From contig JASEHX010000062.1 in assembly GCA_030018645.1 (NCBI GenBank), positions 1,961 through 7,669 of the forward strand: a stretch of 5,709 nt of DNA, written 5' to 3'. The stretch is from Candidatus Margulisiibacteriota bacterium (GTDB lineage: Bacteria; Margulisbacteria; WOR-1; O2-12-FULL-45-9). Within the stretch, counting starts at the first letter, position 1. Each line of letters begins with the position of its first letter. Shown in pieces: positions 1-4,931 of this stretch. A program made the translations under genes and the position numbers. The notes below the pieces were generated by a model that did not search any database, was not told where the DNA came from, and saw only the letters and a list, made by a program, of their open reading frames with translations.

Positions 1-245
1 ATGCGCAGTACTTTCATGAAGTTATATTCATGCCCCATATCTTTATCATTGCGGGAATAATAGATATTGGGATATTTTCCCATAAGGGATATTACTACTT
101 GTTCGGTTTCATCCGTTGAAGCATTGTCAGAGATATAAATATTGACGTCATATTTAGCGGCTTGCGGAGCAAGCTCCTTTAGATAATCTCCCAATATTGC
201 GGCACGGTTATAAGTTGGAATACATAAAGAAAGGGTCTTGTTCAT
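1..245 (-). CDS. Glycosyltransferase family 2, N-terminal part (cut by left edge)
   Basis: Reading leftward from an ATG at 245-243 gives 81 residues before the window ends, so the C-terminal part is missing. The N-terminus has the GT-A fold signature of family 2 glycosyltransferases: a first beta strand ending in CIPTYNR (residues 8-14), which contacts the nucleotide, and ISDNASTDET (38-47), containing the aspartate of the nucleotide-sugar pocket. It then continues as expected (IYYSRND, MGHEYNF). The DXD metal-binding motif lies beyond the window. Such enzymes transfer a sugar from a nucleotide-sugar to a glycan or lipid acceptor, usually at the inner face of the membrane; the acceptor cannot be told from this fragment. 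The start lies 2 bases after the mraY stop codon, with only a weak upstream GGGG at 259-262, so translation is probably coupled to mraY. The neighbour suggests a cell-envelope role, which is inference. Family assignment is firm; specificity is unknown. Confidence 0.88.
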   Translation of the reverse strand, partial: MNKTLSLCIPTYNRAAILGDYLKELAPQAAKYDVNIYISDNASTDETEQVVISLMGKYPNIYYSRNDKDMGHEYNFMKVLR

Positions 246-247
246 AT

Positions 248-1198
248 TTAAATAATTACCCCAATAATCCCGCAAACCAATGCCGCCAGCCAAAAGGCAA
301 CTACGACCTTGACCTCCCCCCACCCCATCAACTCAAAATGATGATGCAATGGAGCCATTCTGAATATCCGCTCCTTCCAGATTTTATATGAAGTAACTTG
401 CAAAATGACGGAAAGCGCTTCAATCATAAAAACAAGGCCGATAATTGCCAAGCGCAATTCTTTATGGATAAGAATGGCAATCCCCGCCAGCGCCGCCCCC
501 AAGGCCAGAGAGGCCACATCCCCCATGAATACTTTGGCTTTAGGAAAGTTAAAATATAAAAAGATCAAAACTGCACCGGCCGCCGCGGAACAAAAAGTCG
601 CCGCGGGAAAATAGCCCAATTTAACGGATAAAACAGAAAAAGCAAGAAAAGCAATCCCGGCTGTGCCGGCTAAAAGGCCGTTTAAGCCATCAGTAAGGTT
701 GGCGGCGTTGGCTGTGCCTACGATTAAGAAAGTAGAAAAGAGAGCATAGCGCATAGGGGATAGAAAACCCCAATTCCTTAAAAAGCCTGCTACCGTCGTA
801 TTATGGCCGGAATATACCAAAAAGAGGGAAAAGGCCCCAGCTATTAGGATTTGGATAATTATTTTTTGCCAAAAAGAGAGGCCCAAATTCCGTTTATAAA
901 ACACTTTACAAAAATCGTCGGCCAATCCTAATCCCGCAAAACCAAGTATTAATAACAAGAACGCCAAATACTTCCCATTAATCTCGAAATCAAAGAAAAT
1001 TAAACCAAAAATGATAAGGGTTAAAATAATCCCCATGCCCCCCATTGTGGGAGTCCCGGCTTTTGATTGGTGAGAAGATGGGCCCTCTTCCCGGATGGGT
1101 TGTCCAACATTAAAAGAACGCAATAAGAAGATAAGCGGATAAGTCAATAGAAACGATGTCGCTGCCGCTAAAACAAAGACCAATATTTGGCTGACCAC
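248..1198 (-). CDS. mraY: Phospho-N-acetylmuramoyl-pentapeptide transferase (MraY)
   Basis: MraY is an integral membrane enzyme that transfers phospho-MurNAc-pentapeptide from UDP to undecaprenyl phosphate, making lipid I for peptidoglycan. The 316-aa protein is slightly short for the family (about 320-360) but complete, with about ten hydrophobic segments. Visible signatures are SKAGTPTMGG (45-54), the catalytic pair D94-D95 in LADDFCK with K98, NLTDGL (167-172), the catalytic D227 in FMGD, and the MraY-specific triple histidine 285-287 in PLHHHFELMGW, which separates it from WecA-type relatives. Two departures are visible: N173 where the family motif NLTDGLDG has Asp, and A229 in MGDVAS where Gly is usual. 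The start is GTG at 1198. An in-frame TAA 18 bases upstream excludes a longer reading, and AAAAGG at 1210-1215 is a distant but possible ribosome-binding site. It is third in a minus-strand run. No other mur or fts gene adjoins it in the visible part, so this is not obviously the classical dcw cluster. Confidence 0.95.
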   Translation of the reverse strand: MVSQILVFVLAAATSFLLTYPLIFLLRSFNVGQPIREEGPSSHQSKAGTPTMGGMGIILTLIIFGLIFFDFEINGKYLAFLLLILGFAGLGLADDFCKVFYKRNLGLSFWQKIIIQILIAGAFSLFLVYSGHNTTVAGFLRNWGFLSPMRYALFSTFLIVGTANAANLTDGLNGLLAGTAGIAFLAFSVLSVKLGYFPAATFCSAAAGAVLIFLYFNFPKAKVFMGDVASLALGAALAGIAILIHKELRLAIIGLVFMIEALSVILQVTSYKIWKERIFRMAPLHHHFELMGWGEVKVVVAFWLAALVCGIIGVII

Positions 1199-1206
1199 AA
1201 GGCAAT

Positions 1207-1311
1207 TTACCTTTTATGCAAAACTTGCTGCTGCGGGTTTATCAAAAAGAACAATAAAACAATCAATGAAATGACCATTAAGCCAAGCATAGAAACTATT
1301 GCTGGTTCCAT
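1207..1311 (-). CDS. 34-aa single-pass membrane protein between the 65-aa gene and mraY
   Basis: A short reading frame that I do not recognise. It encodes 34 residues: an N-terminal MEPAIVSM, a continuous hydrophobic helix of about 18-20 residues (roughly 5-24), and a polar basic tail NPQQQVLHKR. This is the layout of a bitopic membrane peptide with its positive end probably in the cytoplasm. Three points support real translation. There is a strong Shine-Dalgarno sequence, AAGGAGGGG at 1322-1330, about 10 bases before the ATG. The gene fits into the space between its neighbours, starting 4 bases after the upstream stop and ending 8 bases before the mraY GTG. It also has a clean single-helix composition. 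Co-transcription with mraY suggests an envelope role, for example as a small partner of a membrane complex, but that is inference only. It could instead be a translated leader that couples mraY translation. Confidence 0.72.
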   Translation of the reverse strand: MEPAIVSMLGLMVISLIVLLFFLINPQQQVLHKR

Positions 1312-1315
1312 ATAA

Positions 1316-1513
1316 TTAGCTCCCCTCCTTTACTGGCTCCGTAATAGCAGAGATAGCCAAAAAAATCACAAATAAAAATAATCCCATAATAATCATTATC
1401 ATGTTTACCTGTTTACTAACAACAGGGCCTAAAATTAATATTGCAGCGGTGTATTCGGCTACCTTAGCAAAAATCCCGGCAATTCTATGCCGTTTCTCAA
1501 ACGCTATCTGCAT
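1316..1513 (-). CDS. 65-aa two-helix membrane protein, first gene of the mraY run
   Basis: Not recognised as a named family. The 65 residues comprise a basic amphipathic N-terminus (MQIAFEKRHRIAG), a first hydrophobic segment at about 21-33 (TAAILILGPVVSK region), a short turn, and a second, strongly hydrophobic helix at about 37-57 rich in Met, Ile and Phe, ending in a short charged tail (TEPVKEGS). In outline it resembles the widespread small two-helix inner-membrane proteins that often carry a 'K(Y) ... A ... VVLGPL' first helix, but I assign no family. The start at 1513 is supported by a near-consensus promoter whose -10 ends 6 bases before the ATG, which would make the mRNA leaderless. 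No Shine-Dalgarno sequence precedes it. The reading frame overlaps the ribosome-binding site of the next gene, so the two are likely coupled. An envelope function is inferred only from co-location with mraY. Confidence 0.75.
   Translation of the reverse strand: MQIAFEKRHRIAGIFAKVAEYTAAILILGPVVSKQVNMIMIIMGLFLFVIFLAISAITEPVKEGS
1322..1330 (-). promoter_or_regulatory. Strong Shine-Dalgarno site of the 34-aa gene
   Basis: On the minus strand the sequence reads AAGGAGGGG, with the AGGAGG core complementary to the 3' end of bacterial 16S rRNA, about 10 bases before the ATG at 1311. It lies inside the last codons of the upstream 65-aa gene (the Lys-Glu-Gly of VKEGS), so the two genes are probably translationally coupled. 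It matters because it shows that this organism uses canonical Shine-Dalgarno initiation inside operons, while first genes of transcripts in this window lack such a site. Confidence 0.8.
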
Positions 1514-1519
1514 GTTTTC

Positions 1520-1548
1520 ATTTTAGACATTCACATATTATTTGTCAA
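1520..1548 (-). promoter_or_regulatory. Sigma70-type promoter for the mraY run, leaderless geometry
   Basis: On the minus strand the -35 is TTGACA (1543-1548, perfect consensus), followed by a 17-base spacer (1526-1542) and the -10 TAAAAT (1520-1525, five of six consensus). Only 6 bases (1514-1519) separate the -10 from the ATG at 1513, so the usual start of transcription, about 7 bases after the -10, coincides with the A of the start codon. The transcript would have no 5' leader. The -35 overlaps by 5 bases the -35 of the divergent promoter for the dehydrogenase gene, so RNA polymerase probably cannot occupy both at once. Confidence 0.85.
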
Positions 1549-1570
1549 GCAAGAAGATATTTGCTAAAGT
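1542..1570 (+). promoter_or_regulatory. Sigma70-type promoter for the dehydrogenase gene, leaderless geometry
   Basis: The -35 is TTGTCA (1542-1547, five of six consensus), with a 17-base spacer (1548-1564) and a -10 TAAAGT (1565-1570). The -10 is preceded by TGC, an extended -10 TGn motif. Six bases (1571-1576) lie between the -10 and the ATG at 1577, exactly the spacing of the opposing promoter, and no Shine-Dalgarno sequence is present. Transcription is therefore expected to begin at or within a base of the start codon. The -35 boxes of the two promoters overlap by 5 bases in a back-to-back arrangement. Confidence 0.8.
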
Positions 1571-1576
1571 TACCCT

Positions 1577-2968
1577 ATGTCATACGATATTCTCATTGTT
1601 GGCGCCGGTCCAGGCGGGTACGTTGCCGCCATCCGAGCCGCTCAGATGGGAGCCAAAATTGTCCTCATTGAAAAGGATAAATTGGGGGGCACCTGTCTTA
1701 ACTATGGCTGTATCCCCACCAAAGCCCTTATTGCCTGCACCACCCTCTTTGAAAAAATCCAAAAAGCCGGCAACTTTGGGATCACAACCGGCAATGTATC
1801 GCTTGATTTGGACAAAGTCATTGAAAGAAAGAATAAAATTGTTGAAAAATTGGTTAAAGGGATTGAATTTCTGCTTGAAAAGAACAAGATTGAGCTGATT
1901 TATGGGGGGGCTAGAGTTTTGGAAGCGGAAAATTCAGAAATTAGAAAAGTAGAAATTAGTCCCGCTTCAAATTATTATAGTAATTGTTGCGGGATCCCGC
2001 TAAAGCGGGAAAAAGTAGACAATAGTGAATTGATCGTTGAAAGCAGAAAATTGATCTTGGCTACCGGCTCTCTCCCCTACTCCCTACCCTCTACCCCTTT
2101 TGATGGCAAACGTTTCCTTTCCTCTGATGACCTACTGGATAATCCCCAGCATTTTGAAAAATTGAACATCGTAGGAGGAGGAGTGATTGGTCTCCACTTT
2201 GCTCAAATCTACAGTTCGCTGGGAACAAAGGTTACAATTTATGAGGCCCTGCCTGAAATCCTGCCGGGGATTGATGAAGAGGTTGTGGCCACTATTAAAC
2301 GCATCTTAAAACGCAAAGGGGTTGAGGTACTTACTAATGCCAAGTTTACGGCCGAAACCAACCCCGACCCTACCTTGATTTGCGTTGGCCGGCGCCCAAA
2401 TCTAATCGGGATCGAAGGGTTAAATCTAAAGATGGAAGGCAAAAGCGTTTGGGTAAACGAAAAAATGGAAACCAGCGTCCCCGGCATTTATGCTATTGGC
2501 GACCTGGTCAGCAAAAAAATGTTTGCTCATGTAGCTTCTGAACAAGGCATAATTGCCGCGGAGAATGCGTTAGGCGGCAATCGCCTATTTACTTACGATC
2601 ATGTCCCCTATGGAATTTACACCCAGCCAGAAATTGGCAGTGTCGGCTTGACCGAAAAGGAAGCTCGGGTAAACCATCCGGATATTAGAATTGGTCGATT
2701 TCCTTTTGCGGCACTGGGCATCGCCCAAGCCATGGGAGAAATTGAAGGATTTATTAAAATAATTTCTGATAAAGATGATAAAATCCTAGGGGTTCATATC
2801 CTCGGGCCGGAAGCGACCACTTTAATTGGTTCGGCACTTATTGCCATGAGGAATGGACTAACTGGACGCCAATTAGCTGATAGTATCCAAGCGCATCCCA
2901 GTTATTCAGAAGGGATACAAGAGGCGGCATTAAATATTTACAAGCATAGTTTGCATGTTATAAATTGA
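1577..2968 (+). CDS. lpdA: Dihydrolipoamide dehydrogenase (E3, class I flavoprotein disulfide reductase)
   Basis: A cytoplasmic FAD enzyme that reoxidises dihydrolipoamide with NAD+, as the E3 part of 2-oxoacid dehydrogenase or glycine cleavage complexes. Visible features are the FAD-binding GAGPGG (9-14), the redox disulfide C40/C45 in GGTCLNYGCIPTK, ATGS (162-165), the NAD-binding GGGVIG (200-205) with an acidic residue (E223) at the end of the next strand that favours NAD over NADP, the second FAD motif GIYAIGD (303-309), and the catalytic H440-E445 pair in AHPSYSE. Length 463 is normal, but this hides two changes: an insertion of 22 residues near 124-147 (see the palindromic element), and a shortening of about 15 residues in the beta-hairpin between VEVLTN and CVGRRPN (249-273). 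H207 also replaces the usual Glu in IGLEFA. No E1 or E2 gene is adjacent. A related disulfide reductase of other specificity is possible but less likely. Confidence 0.88.
   Translation: MSYDILIVGAGPGGYVAAIRAAQMGAKIVLIEKDKLGGTCLNYGCIPTKALIACTTLFEKIQKAGNFGITTGNVSLDLDKVIERKNKIVEKLVKGIEFLLEKNKIELIYGGARVLEAENSEIRKVEISPASNYYSNCCGIPLKREKVDNSELIVESRKLILATGSLPYSLPSTPFDGKRFLSSDDLLDNPQHFEKLNIVGGGVIGLHFAQIYSSLGTKVTIYEALPEILPGIDEEVVATIKRILKRKGVEVLTNAKFTAETNPDPTLICVGRRPNLIGIEGLNLKMEGKSVWVNEKMETSVPGIYAIGDLVSKKMFAHVASEQGIIAAENALGGNRLFTYDHVPYGIYTQPEIGSVGLTEKEARVNHPDIRIGRFPFAALGIAQAMGEIEGFIKIISDKDDKILGVHILGPEATTLIGSALIAMRNGLTGRQLADSIQAHPSYSEGIQEAALNIYKHSLHVIN
1945..2019 (+). repeat. In-frame palindromic insertion-like element inside the dehydrogenase gene
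   Basis: Two identical 9-base direct repeats, AAAAGTAGA, lie at 1945-1953 and 2011-2019, exactly 66 bases (22 codons) apart. Between them are four alternating arms: TCCCGC (1960-1965), GCGGGA (1989-1994), TCCCGC (1995-2000) and GCGGGA (2005-2010). They form two tandem hairpins: one with a long loop, extended by the partly complementary CAAATTA/TAATTG, and one with a TAAA loop. The middle arms abut as the 12-base perfect palindrome GCGGGATCCCGC. The encoded residues (about 124-147, including SNYYSNCCG and PLKREK) are unlike the rest of the protein. They fall in a surface-type region just before ATGS, where family members have no such segment. Removing one repeat plus the insert restores an uninterrupted frame reading RKVDNSEL. 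This is the expected form of a short palindromic element inserted with target duplication. The direct repeats are A-rich, so chance cannot be excluded. Confidence 0.65.
2074..2097 (-). other. Potential G-quadruplex on the template strand of the dehydrogenase gene
   Basis: On the minus strand there are four G-runs of 4, 3, 3 and 4 (reading from 2097 back to 2074) with loops of 4, 2 and 4 bases, satisfying the common G3+N1-7 rule. On the plus strand it appears as the C-rich tract encoding PYSLPSTP just after the ATGS motif. Because the G-rich strand is the template for the gene, a folded structure could slow RNA polymerase. The protein sequence here is ordinary for the family, so the motif may be only a codon-choice coincidence. 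Confidence 0.4.
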
Positions 2969-2979
2969 TTTGCTAGAAT
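2951..2979 (+). promoter_or_regulatory. Extended -10 promoter for the coiled-coil gene
   Basis: The -10 is TAGAAT (2974-2979), preceded by TGC, giving an extended -10. A weak -35 TTGCAT (2951-2956, only TTG matching) lies at a 17-base spacing. The -10 ends 9 bases before the ATG at 2989, so the predicted 5' leader is about 2-3 bases and no Shine-Dalgarno sequence fits. The box straddles the end of the dehydrogenase gene, whose TGA is at 2966-2968. Read-through from that gene is also possible, since no terminator lies between. Confidence 0.6.
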
Positions 2980-2988
2980 ATTAATGTC

Positions 2989-3288
2989 ATGGCCTTAACA
3001 AAAAAAGATTTAGAGAAACTGTCTGAAATATTTGCTACGAAAACGGATTTACAATGTTTAAGACAAGATTTGGGCAAACTTTCTGAAATATTTGCAACCA
3101 AAGCGGACTTGCAATATTTGAGGCGAGATTTAGAAGACTTAAAAACTGAATATTTAGACAAAATAATGAAAAAATTAGAAGACATCTCTCTTGAACAAAA
3201 AATTGCCTTTTCTCAATATAAGAGACAAGAAGAGAAAATAGACAACCACGAAACAAGGATCAAAAAACTAGAAACCGCTTCAGTTTAA
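2989..3288 (+). CDS. 99-aa coiled-coil protein with a 20-residue tandem repeat
   Basis: Function unknown. The protein is entirely polar and helical, with no signal peptide or membrane segment, so it is probably cytoplasmic. Residues 7-26 and 27-46 are a tandem duplication of the type DLxKLSEIFATKxDLQxLRx (16 of 20 identical), and a third, degenerate start of the unit (DLEDLK) follows at 47-52. The remainder (about 53-95) is a heptad-like coiled coil ending in KIDNHETRIKKLE. The ATKxDLxxLRxDL pattern is common in small bacterial and phage coiled-coil proteins of diverse roles and gives no specific function. The start at 2989 sits 9 bases after an extended -10 box and lacks a ribosome-binding site. 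A competing ATG at 2984 opens only four codons. Its stop shares bases with the convergent gpmI stop. It may be an oligomerisation or adaptor protein, but I would not name it. Confidence 0.75.
   Translation: MALTKKDLEKLSEIFATKTDLQCLRQDLGKLSEIFATKADLQYLRRDLEDLKTEYLDKIMKKLEDISLEQKIAFSQYKRQEEKIDNHETRIKKLETASV
3007..3126 (+). repeat. 60-base tandem duplication, two copies, in the coiled-coil gene
   Basis: Copies at 3007-3066 and 3067-3126 match at 47 of 60 bases by my count. Eight of the 13 differences are silent third-position changes, and only four residues differ (E/G, T/A, C/Y, Q/R). The bias toward silent changes indicates that the repeated protein sequence has been kept by selection since the duplication, which argues that the gene is real and translated. 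Confidence 0.85.
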
Positions 3289-4916
3289 ACTAGCGATTTA
3301 GCCGTCATCAGCTTTGAAGCCGGTAAGCCCATCAATTGAAGAACCGTCACTCCAACATCTGGCACAATTCCTTCTTTTGCCAATTTAACCTCTTTGCCTA
3401 ACACCCAAAAAGGAACTTTGTTGAGCGAATGCTGGGTGCTGGGGACTTCTTTATTACCTTTTCTGATCAACATTTCATCGCAATTGCCGTGGTCAGCCGT
3501 CAGGACAAAGATCCCGCCTTGCCTGATAAACTCGGGGACGATTTTTGAAAGACAGGAAGAAATATGTCCAACGGCGGCAATAGCCGCCGTTAAATTGCCG
3601 GTGTGACCGATCATGTCGCCGTTTTGGAAATTATGAACAATTAATGAATATTTATTCTCGGCAATTGCCTTTAAGCTGTAATTGGTCTCAAGATAAGCGG
3701 TCATTTCGGGAACTAGGTCATAGCGTTTTCCCTGCTCGGTCCGCTCTTTGAGGGTTAAATCTTGCGCCAGGTGACGGTCTTCACCGGGAAATGGCTCGGA
3801 CCTTCGGCCGGAAAACCAGCCGGTAACGTGGGCAAATTTTTCGGGACCCGCCAGCCGCAATTGTTTTAAGCCATGTTTGGAAACAATCTCCCCCACGGTT
3901 TCCGGAATTTCTTTTTCGGGAAAGGCGGCTAAAGCGTTCATGCCGTGATAATATTCGGTCATGGCTACAAAAGGGATGTTTTTTATCTTGGCGCGAACCC
4001 TTTCTATTTCCTGATACGGCTCTTCGCTAATTGGTTTGGTCCCTTTTTTATAATTAAAGAACTTATGGTCGGTTTCCCTAAAACCTACCGTGAGTTCAAT
4101 GGCGCGGTCCTGGCGGTAATTCCAAAATATGACCGCATCATCAGCTTCAATTCCAGAGTAATTACCAATAATAGTTGGACGGATAAATTCGTCGGTTTCG
4201 CCGCGCTGATAAGCACTTTCAATCGCTTCGCGCGCAGTTGATGCCTTTCGCTCCCCTTCCCCACCGATCAAGGCTTTGAGCGCTACCAATATTTTTTGCC
4301 AAGCCGTGTCGCGATCCATAGCCACTTCGCGCCCCATCACCGAAGCAATTTGGACTATTTCGGACAAACCACTGGCCGCAATTTTGTCCTCTAGCATCTT
4401 TAGGTAAATTTCGCCCGCCGCTTTGGGATTGGTATCGCGGCCGTCGGTAAACAGATGGATTTTTACTTTGGACAACCCCTCTTTTTTAACCAGGTCAAGC
4501 AAGGCAGAAGTATGGGCAATACTGCCATGCACTGTCCCGCCGTGGCCTTGCAATATCCCCATCAGGTGCAGAGTTGAATTGTTCTTTTTACAATGATTGA
4601 CCGCAGTTAGCAATGCTTCATTGCCGAAAAAACTGCCGTCTTCAATGGCAACGTTGATCCGCTCGATTGACTGATAAACTACTCTCCCCGCCCCCATATT
4701 GAGATGGTTAACTTCGGAATTGCCCATCGTACCCGGTGGAAGTCCGACTGCCCGGCCGGAGGCCTCAAGCAAAGCATAAGGATGGTTGGCAAAGAGGTCT
4801 TTAAGAAAAGGGGCCGTACCGGATTGAATAGCGTCATAGATCGCGTTTTTAGCCGAATTTTCACCCGCCGCAAAACCGTCAAGGATGCATAGATAAACGG
4901 GCATAATTATTGACAT
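3285..4916 (-). CDS. gpmI: 2,3-bisphosphoglycerate-independent phosphoglycerate mutase (iPGM)
   Basis: A cytoplasmic glycolytic enzyme interconverting 3- and 2-phosphoglycerate through a phosphoserine intermediate, using two Mn2+ ions; member of the alkaline phosphatase superfamily. Numbering from ATG 4916 (543 aa), the metal and catalytic residues are present: D13 in ILDGF, nucleophile S67 in MGNSEV, D434 and H438 in NGDMIGH, D475-H476 in TADHGN, and H496. Substrate residues are also present: H130, the DGRD at 158-161, R196, R202, R268, R271 and K360. It is about 30 residues longer than the usual 510, with extra segments near 290-310 and 384-397. Several normally fixed neighbours differ: N70 for Gly in SEVGH, Q269 for Pro in FRPDR, and G433 for Pro in NPDM. 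A TTG at 4934 would extend the frame but lies inside the promoter; ATG 4916 sits 6 bases after an extended -10. An ATG at 4904 is a further alternative. No ribosome-binding site is visible. Confidence 0.95.
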   Translation of the reverse strand: MSIIMPVYLCILDGFAAGENSAKNAIYDAIQSGTAPFLKDLFANHPYALLEASGRAVGLPPGTMGNSEVNHLNMGAGRVVYQSIERINVAIEDGSFFGNEALLTAVNHCKKNNSTLHLMGILQGHGGTVHGSIAHTSALLDLVKKEGLSKVKIHLFTDGRDTNPKAAGEIYLKMLEDKIAASGLSEIVQIASVMGREVAMDRDTAWQKILVALKALIGGEGERKASTAREAIESAYQRGETDEFIRPTIIGNYSGIEADDAVIFWNYRQDRAIELTVGFRETDHKFFNYKKGTKPISEEPYQEIERVRAKIKNIPFVAMTEYYHGMNALAAFPEKEIPETVGEIVSKHGLKQLRLAGPEKFAHVTGWFSGRRSEPFPGEDRHLAQDLTLKERTEQGKRYDLVPEMTAYLETNYSLKAIAENKYSLIVHNFQNGDMIGHTGNLTAAIAAVGHISSCLSKIVPEFIRQGGIFVLTADHGNCDEMLIRKGNKEVPSTQHSLNKVPFWVLGKEVKLAKEGIVPDVGVTVLQLMGLPASKLMTAKSLV

Positions 4917-4918
4917 GC

Positions 4919-4927
4919 TGTTATAAT
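4919..4927 (+). promoter_or_regulatory. Extended -10 promoter for the secreted hydrolase gene
   Basis: TGT followed by TATAAT (4922-4927) is a perfect consensus -10 with the TGn extension. No convincing -35 is seen at 16-18 bases. The -10 ends 9 bases before the ATG at 4937, predicting a leader of about 2-3 bases. Together with the opposing TATTAT it forms the near-symmetric box TATAATA, a known configuration that lets RNA polymerase initiate in both directions. Confidence 0.75.
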
Positions 4928-4931
4928 ACCA
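4923..4931 (-). promoter_or_regulatory. Extended -10 promoter for gpmI (leaderless)
   Basis: On the minus strand TGG (4929-4931) precedes TATTAT (4923-4928), an extended -10 with no recognisable -35 at 16-18 bases. Six bases (4917-4922) separate it from the ATG at 4916, the same distance as in the two promoters around 1542-1548. Transcription should start at or next to the start codon. The box shares five of its six base pairs with the -10 of the opposite promoter. Confidence 0.7.

Noticed and set aside
197..614. Plus-strand frames of 64 and 69 aa opposite the glycosyltransferase and mraY
   Set aside because: They are antisense to conserved coding sequence, show no domain or promoter, and their composition is that expected from the complement of hydrophobic codons.
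1542..1898. 118-aa plus-strand frame overlapping the start of the dehydrogenase gene, and the antisense frames at 1580-1887
   Set aside because: They are out-of-frame or antisense to a gene with clear family motifs, have no recognisable domain, and the 1542 start lies inside the promoter.
1989..2010. Rho-independent terminator in the middle of the dehydrogenase gene
   Set aside because: The hairpin arms are strong, but on the plus strand they are followed by A residues and on the minus strand by CCCGCAAC, so there is no T-run on either strand. The frame continues normally through it.
2966..2968. TGA recoded as glycine or tryptophan (alternative code)
   Set aside because: The dehydrogenase has its normal C-terminus at this TGA. 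Read-through would add ten unrelated codons across the next promoter, and no in-frame TGA occurs in any identified gene.
4910..4915. Perfect TTGACA on the plus strand as a -35 for the hydrolase gene
   Set aside because: It lies only 6 bases before TATAAT, far from the required 16-18, and a 17-base spacing from it reaches AATTAT across the start codon. It is within the first gpmI codons and probably fortuitous.
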